Source: a virus. From it: a stretch of 36,457 nucleotides of DNA. The stretch covers positions 1 through 36,457 of IMG/VR virus record IMGVR_UViG_3300027759_004571. One strand, 5' to 3'. A program made the position numbers and the translations under genes. Below, in pieces: positions 25,021-32,898 of this stretch. The notes under the pieces were generated by a model. The model saw only the letters and a list, made by a program, of their open reading frames with translations. It did not search any database and had not been told where the DNA came from. Position 1 is the first letter of the stretch, and each line of letters starts with the position of its first letter.

Positions 25021-25623
25021 ATGGTAAAATCTAAATTACAAAATTCCCCAAAAGTTCTCGGACTTGATGTATCCACAGCAACAATTGGTTGGGCATTATT
25101 CGACATTCAATCAAAACAATTACTAGAATTAACACATATATCACCAAGACCTAAACTTCAATCAGAAGATAAAGTCGAAGAACTTATTCTAAAATCTGAT
25201 GTATTCAAACTAAAGTTGGACGAATACAAAAATATGGGAATTACCAAAGTTATTATTGAGGAACCTTTACTTCATTCGAATAATATCTATACAGTTCAGA
25301 CTTTGATGAGATACAATTCTTTTATTACAAAAGTAATTTATGACACATTGAATATTATTCCAGAATTTATATCAACCTACGATTCTAGAAAATTTGCTTT
25401 TCCTGAACTTGTAAAAGAGAACGATAAAGGTAAATTTGTTTTATTTGGGGGTCTTCCAAAAGACGTGGATAAAAAACAAATTATTTGGGAACATGTTGCT
25501 AAACTAGAACCACAGATCACTTGGCAATATACTAAAAAACAAACACTCAAAAAAGAAAATTTTGATATGTCTGACTCGTACACTTGTGTCAGAGGATATA
25601 TGAAATCGAAAAAAATTTGGTAA
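25021..25623 (+). CDS. RuvC-like Holliday-junction resolvase/nuclease
   Basis: 200 aa. RNase H-fold signatures in order: KVLGLDVSTATIGWALFD (11-28, first acidic residue D16), KVIIEEPLLHSNN (76-88, E80/E81) and FDMSDSYTCVRGYM (181-194, D182/D185). These match the D-E-D catalytic pattern of RuvC-type enzymes, which cut branched DNA. In a phage with gp46/47-type recombination it would resolve junctions before packaging. A promoter-like element for the next gene lies across its 3' end. Confidence 0.82.
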   Translation: MVKSKLQNSPKVLGLDVSTATIGWALFDIQSKQLLELTHISPRPKLQSEDKVEELILKSDVFKLKLDEYKNMGITKVIIEEPLLHSNNIYTVQTLMRYNSFITKVIYDTLNIIPEFISTYDSRKFAFPELVKENDKGKFVLFGGLPKDVDKKQIIWEHVAKLEPQITWQYTKKQTLKKENFDMSDSYTCVRGYMKSKKIW

Positions 25624-25647
25624 TTCGATTTTTTTGTAGTATATTTA
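25616..25647 (+). promoter_or_regulatory. Bacteroidota-type promoter TTTG-N20-TATATTTA for the primase gene
   Basis: TTTG at 25616-25619, a 20-bp spacer, then TATATTTA at 25640-25647. This fits the Bacteroidota -33/-7 form TTTG-N19/20-TAnnTTTG except for the final base. The primase ATG is only 5 bp beyond the element, implying a nearly leaderless transcript. Confidence 0.65.
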
Positions 25648-25651
25648 CAGA

Positions 25652-26539
25652 ATGGAAGAATTTAAAGTAATTGTTAAATTACTTAAGGAGTTTTTAGGTA
25701 GACCAAAAAGGACTTACGAAAGTAAAAGTCAATGCAGTTTCAATTGCGTTGAGTGTGATGACGGGTCTAATAAAGGTAATTTAGAGGTTAATATTGAAAA
25801 AGGTGTGTACCATTGTTGGTCTTGTGGTATTTCAGGACCTTTGGGAAAATTAATTGAGATTCACGGAAATTTAAAAATAAAAAGAGCTTACTTACTCTTA
25901 AAACCTGAAGAACAGACTAAAACCACCGAAACCGAAAAAATTATTCTTAAATTACCTAAGGAATACAAAAAGTTTTCAGATTCCAATCCAAGGTTTATCC
26001 CACATAGAGAAGCGTTGAATTACCTCCATTCTCGAGGAATAACGGATGAAATGATTGAAAAGTTTCAAATTGGATTTGCTTCAGATGGAGACTATTCCAC
26101 TTGTATCATCATCCCGTCGTATGATAAAGACAATCATCTTAACTACTTTGTGGCAAGATCTTGGGTTAAAGGACGTGTAAAATATAAAAACCCACCAGCT
26201 GCTAAGGATAAAATTATTTTCGGGGAAAACACAATTGACTTCAAAAAGGACATATATTTGACCGAAGGAGTATTTGATATGTTTTTTTTGGATAATGCGG
26301 TACCTCTATTAGGTAAGTTTGTGTCAGACGTTCTTATGGAACGATTGTATAATGAATGTGAGGGTGATATACATATTTGTTTGGACGGAGATGCTTGGGA
26401 CAACGCTGTCGAGATTTTCCATCAACTCAATGGTGGAAGATTGTATGGTAAAATTAAAATTGTAAAACTTCCTAAAGACAAGGATGTTTGTGATTTGCGT
26501 GGAAATATTTCTGATTATTATTTTAAACTAGTAAAATGA
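25652..26539 (+). CDS. DNA primase (DnaG/T4 gp61-like: zinc finger plus Toprim)
   Basis: 295 aa. An N-terminal zinc-binding module has C28, C32-x2-C35 and H54/C55-x2-C58 (YHCWSCG). The middle region has a small helical segment (LNYLHSRGITDEMIEKFQIG, 122-141). The Toprim core follows: YLTEGVFDMFFLDNAVPLLG (202-221, E205) and HICLDGDAWDNA (241-252, D245/D247). Primases of this type make RNA primers for the lagging strand next to the replicative helicase, which is not in this window. At 295 aa it is shorter than DnaG and close to T4 gp61. It overlaps the nuclease gene by 4 bp. Confidence 0.85.
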   Translation: MEEFKVIVKLLKEFLGRPKRTYESKSQCSFNCVECDDGSNKGNLEVNIEKGVYHCWSCGISGPLGKLIEIHGNLKIKRAYLLLKPEEQTKTTETEKIILKLPKEYKKFSDSNPRFIPHREALNYLHSRGITDEMIEKFQIGFASDGDYSTCIIIPSYDKDNHLNYFVARSWVKGRVKYKNPPAAKDKIIFGENTIDFKKDIYLTEGVFDMFFLDNAVPLLGKFVSDVLMERLYNECEGDIHICLDGDAWDNAVEIFHQLNGGRLYGKIKIVKLPKDKDVCDLRGNISDYYFKLVK

Positions 26540-27312
26540 CATTTGATTTTTTAGAACTTGCAAAATTTAATGACGTAAAATACTACGATGCTGAGCACAA
26601 GTATTACGTTGGAAATACTGAATTTATTTCAGCAACTACATTTATTGGTAAATTTAAACCAAAATTTGAAACTCAGAGAATTGCTGAGGAGTATGCTAAC
26701 AAGAGGGGTTTGGATGTAAACTCTGTAATCGCGGAATGGGACCTGAAAAGAGATATATCAACCTTTAAGGGAACTTTGATTCATAGTCTAGCTGAAAACT
26801 GGTGGAATAATAAATTTTTCCCTTACAATCCAAATGAAAGTGTAAAAGAATTTGGATATGACATCATATCTGAAAAATACGAAAAATGTAAAGATATGTT
26901 TTTCAAGTTTTACGAAGATGCTAAACAAAATCTGATACCCGTGAAAATGGAACTTGTTGTAGGTGATCAAGAATACAAAATAGCAGGACAGGTCGACGGA
27001 CTATTTTTCAACAAAAAATCCAACGAACTAGAAATATGGGATTACAAAACAAACAAAGAAATTAAGTATTCAAACGATTTTGGTCAAAAATTCCAAGACC
27101 CAATTTCACATTTGGATGTTTGTGAGTTCAATACCTATTCTTTACAGTTATCGCTCTACAAACATATCATTCAAAAAAACACCAATTTGAAGATTGGTTC
27201 TAATTATTTGGTTTGGATAAATGAAAACATTTCAAAATACAAAGTTATTAAATGTCAAGATATGGAAGCTGAAATAAAATTGATGATTCAATCACTTGGA
27301 AAAACAAAATAA
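26536..27312 (+). CDS. PD-(D/E)XK superfamily nuclease (RecB/Cas4-like)
   Basis: 258 aa, 4-bp overlap with the primase. The motifs come in the superfamily order: GTLIHSLAENW with H83, MELVVGDQEYKIAGQVDGLF (E139, D154), LEIWDYKT (D169-x-K171) and NTYSLQLSLYKH (199-210, the Q-x3-Y signature, Q204/Y208). That arrangement is typical of RecB- and Cas4-like exonucleases. No Cas4 cysteine cluster is seen and no CRISPR genes are nearby, so a role in replication, recombination or host DNA breakdown is more likely. Confidence 0.85.
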   Translation: MTFDFLELAKFNDVKYYDAEHKYYVGNTEFISATTFIGKFKPKFETQRIAEEYANKRGLDVNSVIAEWDLKRDISTFKGTLIHSLAENWWNNKFFPYNPNESVKEFGYDIISEKYEKCKDMFFKFYEDAKQNLIPVKMELVVGDQEYKIAGQVDGLFFNKKSNELEIWDYKTNKEIKYSNDFGQKFQDPISHLDVCEFNTYSLQLSLYKHIIQKNTNLKIGSNYLVWINENISKYKVIKCQDMEAEIKLMIQSLGKTK

Positions 27313-27325
27313 TTTATTATATTTA
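27295..27325 (+). promoter_or_regulatory. Promoter-like CTTG-N19-TATATTTA
   Basis: CTTG at 27295-27298, 19 bp, then TATATTTA at 27318-27325; the next ATG (27334) is 8 bp further on. Three of four bases match the -33 TTTG and seven of eight match TAnnTTTG when n is free. Confidence 0.55.
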
Positions 27326-27333
27326 ATTTAAAA

Positions 27334-27591
27334 ATGGAAAATAATAAATTTTTAGCACAAATAATTCACGAAAAATTGTCTAATGATTTGGATGGGAACA
27401 AATCATTATCAATTCAAATTCTTCCTTTAATGGAACACCCCTCTAAAAATCAATATAATATTCCTGTCATAATTCAAGGACAGAAATTAGTTGTGTCCAT
27501 TAAACCAGTTTCACAAGATCCTGACGAAGAAAAAATTGTAAACCTAAACTTCATACATTCAACTGAATCATTCGATGAATCAATATTCTGA
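27334..27591 (+). CDS. Hypothetical protein
   Basis: 85 aa, ATG just after a promoter-like element. A helical front (LAQIIHEKLSNDLDGN) leads to beta-type strands (LSIQILPLMEHP; YNIPVIIQGQKLVVSIKPV). It has no membrane segment or cysteines. The last 17 bp overlap a small downstream ORF. It is early in a run of DNA-metabolism genes; no family recognised. Confidence 0.6.
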   Translation: MENNKFLAQIIHEKLSNDLDGNKSLSIQILPLMEHPSKNQYNIPVIIQGQKLVVSIKPVSQDPDEEKIVNLNFIHSTESFDESIF

Positions 27592-27712
27592 TCCCAAAAA
27601 TAATCCGACAGACGATTCGGGTCATTATGATGATGATTTGACTAGTGTTGGAAACACTAAATCGAAAGAAACCGCATCTGAATCGACAGATGAGTATCTT
27701 GACGAATGTTAA
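27575..27712 (+). CDS. Small acidic ORF (45 aa), tentative
   Basis: ATG at 27575, overlapping the upstream gene by 17 bp and ending 10 bp before the next ATG. It is rich in Asp, Ser and Thr (PTDDSGHYDDDLTSVGNTKS) and looks disordered. It fills a gap that otherwise has no gene on this strand, which favours it being real, but there is no homology evidence. Confidence 0.4.
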   Translation: MNQYSDPKNNPTDDSGHYDDDLTSVGNTKSKETASESTDEYLDEC

Positions 27713-27722
27713 AAAACATATC

Positions 27723-27938
27723 ATGAATAAAGAAAAAAAAATCAATTTAAAAGAACAACAAACTATCTTATGTGAAGTGTGTGGTCACCACTTCTTTAGG
27801 GAGGTGGTTATGGTAAAGAAAGTACCGAAAGAACTCACAGATACTTCAGAAGATACTATTGTACCTTTCCCAACCTATTGTTGTGACAAATGTGGTCATG
27901 TAAACGAAGAATTTATAATTTTTAACAACGAAATATGA
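27723..27938 (+). CDS. Zinc-ribbon protein
   Basis: 71 aa from the ATG at 27723 (the frame opens earlier, at a TTG at 27645, but that overlaps the small ORF). Two knuckles: TILCEVCGHHFF with C17-x2-C20 and YCCDKCGHVNEEF with C54-x2-C57, separated by a loop. This is a typical zinc ribbon, probably binding nucleic acid or protein. The 4-bp overlap with the gp47-like nuclease suggests coordinated expression. Confidence 0.7.
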   Translation: MNKEKKINLKEQQTILCEVCGHHFFREVVMVKKVPKELTDTSEDTIVPFPTYCCDKCGHVNEEFIIFNNEI

Positions 27939-28714
27939 TTAATAAACTAGTACACTTTTCGGATTTACACATTCGTCTATACAAGGATCATTCTTTGTAT
28001 CGGGAAATAATATCTGATATGCTTGATCAGTTCAGGGAAATAAAACCCGACAGGATTGTTTTTACAGGTGATTTGGTACATTCTAAAAATCAAATGACCC
28101 CCGAACTAATCAATATGGTTGCTTGGGTTTTAACGGAATGTTCTAAAATTACAAAAACAATTGTAATCATCGGTAATCACGATTTTTTGGAGAGTAATAT
28201 GGAACGATTGGATGCTTTAACACCAATTATTGATTCATTGTCCAATGAAAATATAGTATACTACAAAAATAAAGGAGTATTCACTGATAACAATGTGGAT
28301 TGGGTGGTATTTTCTTTGATGGATCACAATGTACCACCAGAAATTCCTAAGTCAGGTAATCTCAAAATTGGATTATTTCACGGGCCTGTTGTAGGGTTAA
28401 CCACCAATGTTGGGTATAAATTTGAAGATGGTTTTACGAGTGATAAATTTGAAGGATGTGATCTAGTTTTGTGCGGAGACATTCATAAAAGACAAGTTTT
28501 TGATATTCCAGGAGGGAAAAAAGCATATATGATTGGTTCTACGGTCCAACAAAATTTTGGGGAAAGTGTAAGGTACCATGGATTTGGGATTTATGATCTA
28601 ATTAAAGACGAATATACTTTTGTTGATTTGAAGAATAAAAAACCATTTTTATCGTTCAAAGTGACATCTTATGAAGACATTATGAATGGAAAAGAACAAA
28701 TCCTTAACTATTAA
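27935..28714 (+). CDS. 47: SbcD/Mre11-like recombination nuclease (T4 gp47-like)
   Basis: 259 aa. Metallophosphoesterase motifs in order: HFSDLHIRL (7-15, D10/H12), VFTGDLVHSK (42-51, D46), IIGNHDFL (78-85, N81/H82), IGLFHGPVVG (145-154, H149) and LCGDIHKRQV (179-188, D182/H184). The full set of metal ligands is present. It should pair with the SbcC-like ATPase encoded at 29868 to process DNA ends for recombination-dependent replication. It is shorter than T4 gp47 (about 340 aa), lacking most of the C-terminal capping part. Confidence 0.85.
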   Translation: MINKLVHFSDLHIRLYKDHSLYREIISDMLDQFREIKPDRIVFTGDLVHSKNQMTPELINMVAWVLTECSKITKTIVIIGNHDFLESNMERLDALTPIIDSLSNENIVYYKNKGVFTDNNVDWVVFSLMDHNVPPEIPKSGNLKIGLFHGPVVGLTTNVGYKFEDGFTSDKFEGCDLVLCGDIHKRQVFDIPGGKKAYMIGSTVQQNFGESVRYHGFGIYDLIKDEYTFVDLKNKKPFLSFKVTSYEDIMNGKEQILNY

Positions 28715-29336
28715 TTTATCATATTCCGAAGGAATAGATTTGGAAAGCTTTATCACTCTCAATAAAATAGAGGATGAAGACAAGTTTAATAAAAAATGTT
28801 GGAAACAAGGTTTTGACATTGAAAAGTATGGGTTGCTTGTTCCTGTAGGTACAGTACAAGAAAAAATTATTGAAATTCCTATTGAAAAAATAGTTGAAAA
28901 AGAGATAATCAGAGAAATTTTTGTTGATAAGATAGTAGAACTACCTGTCGAAGTTGTGATTGAAAAACAAGTTTTTCTAACAGATGACCAAAAAGTGAGC
29001 GAACTGATAGCTGAGTTAGAAAAAGCACAAAATCAAATTGTTAATTTGTCACAAGAAATTCTAAGATTGTCATCCAAACCTCCTGTCGAGAAAATAATAG
29101 AAGTTCCAGTAGAAGTTGTGGTTGAAAAAATTGTAGAAGTAGGAAGTTTAGAAGAAACAAATAAAAAACAACAAATGTTACAGGAAACTATACAAAAGTT
29201 GAGACAAGAGTTACAAAAAAAGACTCAAGAAATCTCAGATTTAAATGAAAAAATTAACAATCGTCATTTTACTTCTGATGTAAAAGGCATATATTTAGAT
29301 GGGTCAAACCTCAATAAAACAATAAAAACAAATTAA
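28686..29336 (+). CDS. Pro-Val-Glu-Lys repeat and coiled-coil protein, function unknown
   Basis: 216 aa; its ATG lies inside the gp47-like gene, overlapping by 29 bp. Residues 58-96 and 133-152 hold short repeats of the form (V/I)E(I/V)P(V/I)E(K/V)(I/V)VEK, for example EKIIEVPVEVVVEKIVEV. The repeats are separated by, and followed by, heptad-type coiled coil (SELIAELEKAQNQIVNLSQE; LQETIQKLRQELQKKTQEIS). No catalytic motif or membrane segment. It sits between the two recombination nuclease subunits, so an accessory scaffold is possible; this is inference from position. Confidence 0.6.
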   Translation: MEKNKSLTINLSYSEGIDLESFITLNKIEDEDKFNKKCWKQGFDIEKYGLLVPVGTVQEKIIEIPIEKIVEKEIIREIFVDKIVELPVEVVIEKQVFLTDDQKVSELIAELEKAQNQIVNLSQEILRLSSKPPVEKIIEVPVEVVVEKIVEVGSLEETNKKQQMLQETIQKLRQELQKKTQEISDLNEKINNRHFTSDVKGIYLDGSNLNKTIKTN

Positions 29337-29339
29337 ATT

Positions 29340-29711
29340 ATGAATGAAATATTATTATTTGGATTTGCCGCATATGGAATGACAAATATTCTAGTGTGGG
29401 GGTCTATTTTTTCTAGTTTTAGAAACTGGCTGTATGAGAACTCGAAAAGTTCAAGTCCACTAAAAGATGTTTACAACTTTTTCTCAGAACTATTGGGATG
29501 TATGTTGTGTACTGGAACCTGGGTTGGTTTTATACTATCTATGCTTTGGTTTTCAGTATCATCCGTAGCGGCGCCAATTCAAGACATGTCTCCAATTGGT
29601 AGAGAAATCATACCTGCAATATATGTTTTCGTAGACGGTATGTTTGCCGCAGGATTCATATGGTTCATAAACACACTTGTAGAATTTTTAGAATATCGTA
29701 AACCTATTTAA
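29340..29711 (+). CDS. Small membrane protein with CxxC-x-G motif
   Basis: 123 aa. About three hydrophobic segments (~2-25, ~58-80, ~90-113). ELLGCMLCTGTWVGFILSM (50-68) has C54-x2-C57 followed by Gly/Trp at the start of the second segment, like the C-x2-C-x-G-x-W pattern of some small DUF1360-type membrane proteins. Function unknown. It lies 3 bp after the coiled-coil gene and 2 bp before the next one. Confidence 0.65.
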   Translation: MNEILLFGFAAYGMTNILVWGSIFSSFRNWLYENSKSSSPLKDVYNFFSELLGCMLCTGTWVGFILSMLWFSVSSVAAPIQDMSPIGREIIPAIYVFVDGMFAAGFIWFINTLVEFLEYRKPI

Positions 29712-29713
29712 TT

Positions 29714-29908
29714 ATGCCAAAATCAAGAAACCGTGGAGGTGCCAAGGAGCATCGAGCAAGAGTTAAAAAAAGAAACGCTAGATTATTATCAGAAAAAAAT
29801 GCGTTCCGTAAAGAATACACAAGAATGATGGAACAAAAAATTGAGGAAATGAAGGCCAAAGGACAAGTTGAACAAAGTTCAAGTGAAAATAATTCTCAAC
29901 CCGAATAA
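29714..29908 (+). CDS. Small basic protein
   Basis: 64 aa. Strongly basic N-terminus (KSRNRGGAKEHRARVKKRNA), then helix (FRKEYTRMMEQKIEEMKAKG), then a Ser/Asn/Gln tail. Such a composition suits nucleic-acid binding. The last ~40 bp overlap the likely start of the gp46-like gene. No family recognised. Confidence 0.6.
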   Translation: MPKSRNRGGAKEHRARVKKRNARLLSEKNAFRKEYTRMMEQKIEEMKAKGQVEQSSSENNSQPE

Positions 29909-32285
29909 TTACGATCTATTCAATCCGATCATTACAAAAGAAATATCTATGACACACAAATTAGGTGAGTTGGAAAATCCTTACATACAGGTAGTATGGG
30001 AAGATGATTCTTCAAACTTCTCCCAGGAAAGGATTAAAAGTATCAAGGAATACTTCCAAAAGAAATATTCTTCTCAGAATGTCAATATTATCACTAAGTT
30101 GAAAACTCAGAACCAAGAGGATCAACAAGTGACTGAAGTTGCTTTGAATATCTTGGATAAAGACCAACAGAAAAATATGATTCGATCATATTTGGAAAGT
30201 AAAAGTCAACAAAATTATTTAGACCAAATTTTGGAAATAGATAAAAATGTTGAAAGTAGGATTTTACTCAACTCTGAAGATAATTTTGCGTTCCGTAAAT
30301 GGTATATCAAAAAAATTGAATTTAGTAATTTTTTATCTTATGGTGAAAATCAAGTAGTTGACTTTACACGTTTGGATGGTATAACAGCGGTAGAGTCTAA
30401 TCCACCAAATTTTGGCGGTAAGACTGTACTTTCAGTCGACTTACTTCTTTTTCTTTTCTTCAATACCACAACAAAGACAAGTAAAGCTGAGGAAATATTC
30501 AATAGGTTTACCGATAAAAATAAAGTAAGTGTTTCAGGTGAAATTTCTATCGATGGTGAAGATTATTTGATTGTACGTAATTTGGAAAGAAAACTTTCTA
30601 AATCAGGAGAATGGAATGTAAAAACTGAACTAGATTTCTTCAAAAAACTACCTAATGGTGAACTTCAGAATTTTACTGGAGAACAACGTAGAGAAACTGA
30701 AAAATTCATAAAAACGTCTATTGGTGAACAAGAAGATTTTTTGATGACCATCTTAACTACCGCATCTAATTTGGAGGATTTACTCGAAGCTAAACCTACC
30801 GCTAGAGGACAAGTCTTGAGTAAGTTTTTGGGTCTTGATTTCCTAAAGAGAAAAGAAGAAACCGCCAAAGAAATATTTTCAGAGTTTTCAAAACAAATGG
30901 TATCTAATGTGTACTCCCACACAACCCTGACTCAAGAAAATGAGAATATGGAAAATAGGATTAGTACCATCAAGTCGGATAATCAGAATATACAAACAGA
31001 GATAGAATTAGTCTCAGATAGTATTTCTAAGGGTGAGGCATACAAAGTAACTCTTCTAACTCGTAAGCATACGGACATTGATCATAAACTATCGATACTT
31101 AACCCTACAACAATTTCTGATAACATCAGAAATTTAGAAACAGAGTATCAAGAACAAAAACGTCAATTTGAGACAATAGTTGTAAAAGAACCTTCAGAAT
31201 TTTATGATGAAGAAACTCATGATCAGGTGAAAAAACAAATCAAAATTGAGTATGGAAATTCTGTTCAACTTCAAACTGAAATCAAAGAGATAGAAAAATT
31301 GAGGTCTAGTGTAAGCGGTGGAATCAAATGCGAACATTGTGGAATAGATCTTCTCACCGCATCTTTAACCGCTAATAAATTAGGTCTTCTTGACGGACTT
31401 ATCTTACGAAAACAAGCGATAGATACTTTACTGAATGATTTATCATTCAAGGATCAAACATTTGTGAGCTTAAAAAAAGAGTTTGATGAATATGAAAAAA
31501 ACAAACTGATTCGAGAAAAGTTTGAGGCGAAGATGGAGTCGATTCAAATGAAAATTTCAAATGAACAAGAAACTCATCGAAGATATTTGGAACAACAAAC
31601 TAAAATTGAAGAGAACAGAAAAACAGACCAATTGATTATGAAATCAGATACTCGTCTGAATGAATTGAATAGGGAAAAATCTCAATATGAACGAACGTTA
31701 GGGTCTAACCAACAAGCCGTTATTGATTTAGAGTCAAGACTCAAAAAAAATATGGACTTAATTATTAAAATTGGTCAAGAGTTTGAAAGAGAAAAAGTAT
31801 ACAAAATGTACCTTGAAATTTTCGGTAAAAATGGTATATCTAAAATTATCATGAAAACCATGATGCCAATTATTAATTCAGAATTGACACGACTTCTCCA
31901 AGATAGTGCATACTTCAAATTGGAAATACGAATTAGTGACAAAAATGAAGTAGAATTTGTCATGACTGACAATTCGACTGGTATAGAAAAACTTATGATC
32001 TCAGGATCTGGGTATGAAAAAACAATAGCTTCGTTAGCTTTACGAGCAGTCCTTTCTAAAGTGTGTTCATTACCAAAACCAAATATAATTGTGTTTGATG
32101 AGGTATTTGGTAAAATTTCTAATGAGAATTTAGAAATGGTAGGTGAATTTTTTACTAAAATTAAAGAATATTTTGAAAAAATATTTGTGATTACTCACAA
32201 CCCGTTAGTTACTAACTGGGCAGATAATATTTTGAAAATTGAAAAACAAGGGAATGTTTCTAGGGTATGTAATCAATCTTCGTAA
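29868..32285 (+). CDS. 46: SbcC/Rad50-like ATPase (T4 gp46-like) with N-terminal extension
   Basis: 805 aa if started at TTG 29868; GTG 29883 and ATG 29949 are alternatives. The ATPase core begins near 145 (WYIKKIEFSNFLSYGENQVV). Walker A is 179-PPNFGGKT-186, with Pro replacing the first Gly. Coiled-coil arms flank a zinc hook, KCEHCG (C488/C491). The C-terminal half has the signature-like SGSGYEKTIASLALR (712-726), Walker B IIVFDEVFG (740-748) and the His switch VITHN (774-778). It is predicted to form the end-processing complex with the gp47-like nuclease. The ~140-residue front part is absent from T4 gp46 and I do not recognise it. Confidence 0.85.
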   Translation: MNKVQVKIILNPNNYDLFNPIITKEISMTHKLGELENPYIQVVWEDDSSNFSQERIKSIKEYFQKKYSSQNVNIITKLKTQNQEDQQVTEVALNILDKDQQKNMIRSYLESKSQQNYLDQILEIDKNVESRILLNSEDNFAFRKWYIKKIEFSNFLSYGENQVVDFTRLDGITAVESNPPNFGGKTVLSVDLLLFLFFNTTTKTSKAEEIFNRFTDKNKVSVSGEISIDGEDYLIVRNLERKLSKSGEWNVKTELDFFKKLPNGELQNFTGEQRRETEKFIKTSIGEQEDFLMTILTTASNLEDLLEAKPTARGQVLSKFLGLDFLKRKEETAKEIFSEFSKQMVSNVYSHTTLTQENENMENRISTIKSDNQNIQTEIELVSDSISKGEAYKVTLLTRKHTDIDHKLSILNPTTISDNIRNLETEYQEQKRQFETIVVKEPSEFYDEETHDQVKKQIKIEYGNSVQLQTEIKEIEKLRSSVSGGIKCEHCGIDLLTASLTANKLGLLDGLILRKQAIDTLLNDLSFKDQTFVSLKKEFDEYEKNKLIREKFEAKMESIQMKISNEQETHRRYLEQQTKIEENRKTDQLIMKSDTRLNELNREKSQYERTLGSNQQAVIDLESRLKKNMDLIIKIGQEFEREKVYKMYLEIFGKNGISKIIMKTMMPIINSELTRLLQDSAYFKLEIRISDKNEVEFVMTDNSTGIEKLMISGSGYEKTIASLALRAVLSKVCSLPKPNIIVFDEVFGKISNENLEMVGEFFTKIKEYFEKIFVITHNPLVTNWADNILKIEKQGNVSRVCNQSS

Positions 32286-32848
32286 GGTTGAACTGGTGTA
32301 ACATCCGTGAATATCATAGCTCCATCACCTTTTTTAAATCTGAATTTGTATATTTTAGAATCTAGGTTTAAACTATTAAAATCTTGTTCTGAACCTTGAT
32401 ATTCCATTTCATCTCTTTGTGTTGGATCAGGATGCATATATTTGTACGACTTGCCGAGTTCTAATTCCATAGGATCTAAATCTTCTTTCATCTCCTTATG
32501 GGAACTCTTCTTATCTACGATTTTTTCACAAGTTCCTGTGTGGTTATATTTTGCTTTATATTTTATATCACCAATGGAAAATTTAACATCAATATCATCG
32601 TTTCTTTTTAATTGATAGGTAATATTACGAGCATTGAGCTTTCTAAGTTTCTTACCAATATTATCAATCATTTCATCACTTCCTCTTTTACCATCTTTAT
32701 CCGGATAAAGAGACATTCTGTAAACATCAATATCTTCCTTACTTATGTTGATGCTTTCATTAAATTTATCATCTTTTTTAGATTCTTGTATCACTCGTTC
32801 TATAATATTTTTCAACTGACTTTCATTCAAATACACTATTTTTTTCAT
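32273..32848 (-). CDS. Minus-strand phage protein with LNESQL-type N-terminal helix
   Basis: 191 aa, ATG at 32848 reading leftwards; its 3' end overlaps the gp46-like gene by 13 bp. The N-terminus MKKIVYLNESQLKNIIERVI resembles the MKK-x-L-TES-x-L-x-x-(I/V)-(I/V) opening that I associate with many Bacteroidota-phage proteins. The C-terminal ~65 residues look like a small SH3-like barrel (LELGKSYKYMHPDPTQRDEM, then YKFRFKKGDGAMIFTDVTPV). The middle is charged. Function unknown. It diverges from the gene at 32899 across 50 bp and may be controlled from there. Confidence 0.65.
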   Translation of the reverse strand: MKKIVYLNESQLKNIIERVIQESKKDDKFNESINISKEDIDVYRMSLYPDKDGKRGSDEMIDNIGKKLRKLNARNITYQLKRNDDIDVKFSIGDIKYKAKYNHTGTCEKIVDKKSSHKEMKEDLDPMELELGKSYKYMHPDPTQRDEMEYQGSEQDFNSLNLDSKIYKFRFKKGDGAMIFTDVTPVQPYED

Positions 32849-32852
32849 AAAA

Positions 32853-32884
32853 ATTGGATTTTATACATAAATACTCTATATTTG
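32853..32884 (+). promoter_or_regulatory. Bacteroidota-type promoter ATTG-N20-TATATTTG
   Basis: ATTG at 32853-32856, a 20-bp spacer and TATATTTG at 32877-32884, an exact match to TAnnTTTG. The ATG at 32899 is 14 bp further on. This is the best promoter match in the window. It drives the gene before the sigma factor and probably the sigma factor too. Confidence 0.7.
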
Positions 32885-32898
32885 TAAAAAAAAACTAT

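Noticed and set aside
26536-27312. Cas4 of a CRISPR system
   Set aside because: No cysteine cluster, no cas genes and no repeat-spacer array; a general RecB-like nuclease fits better.
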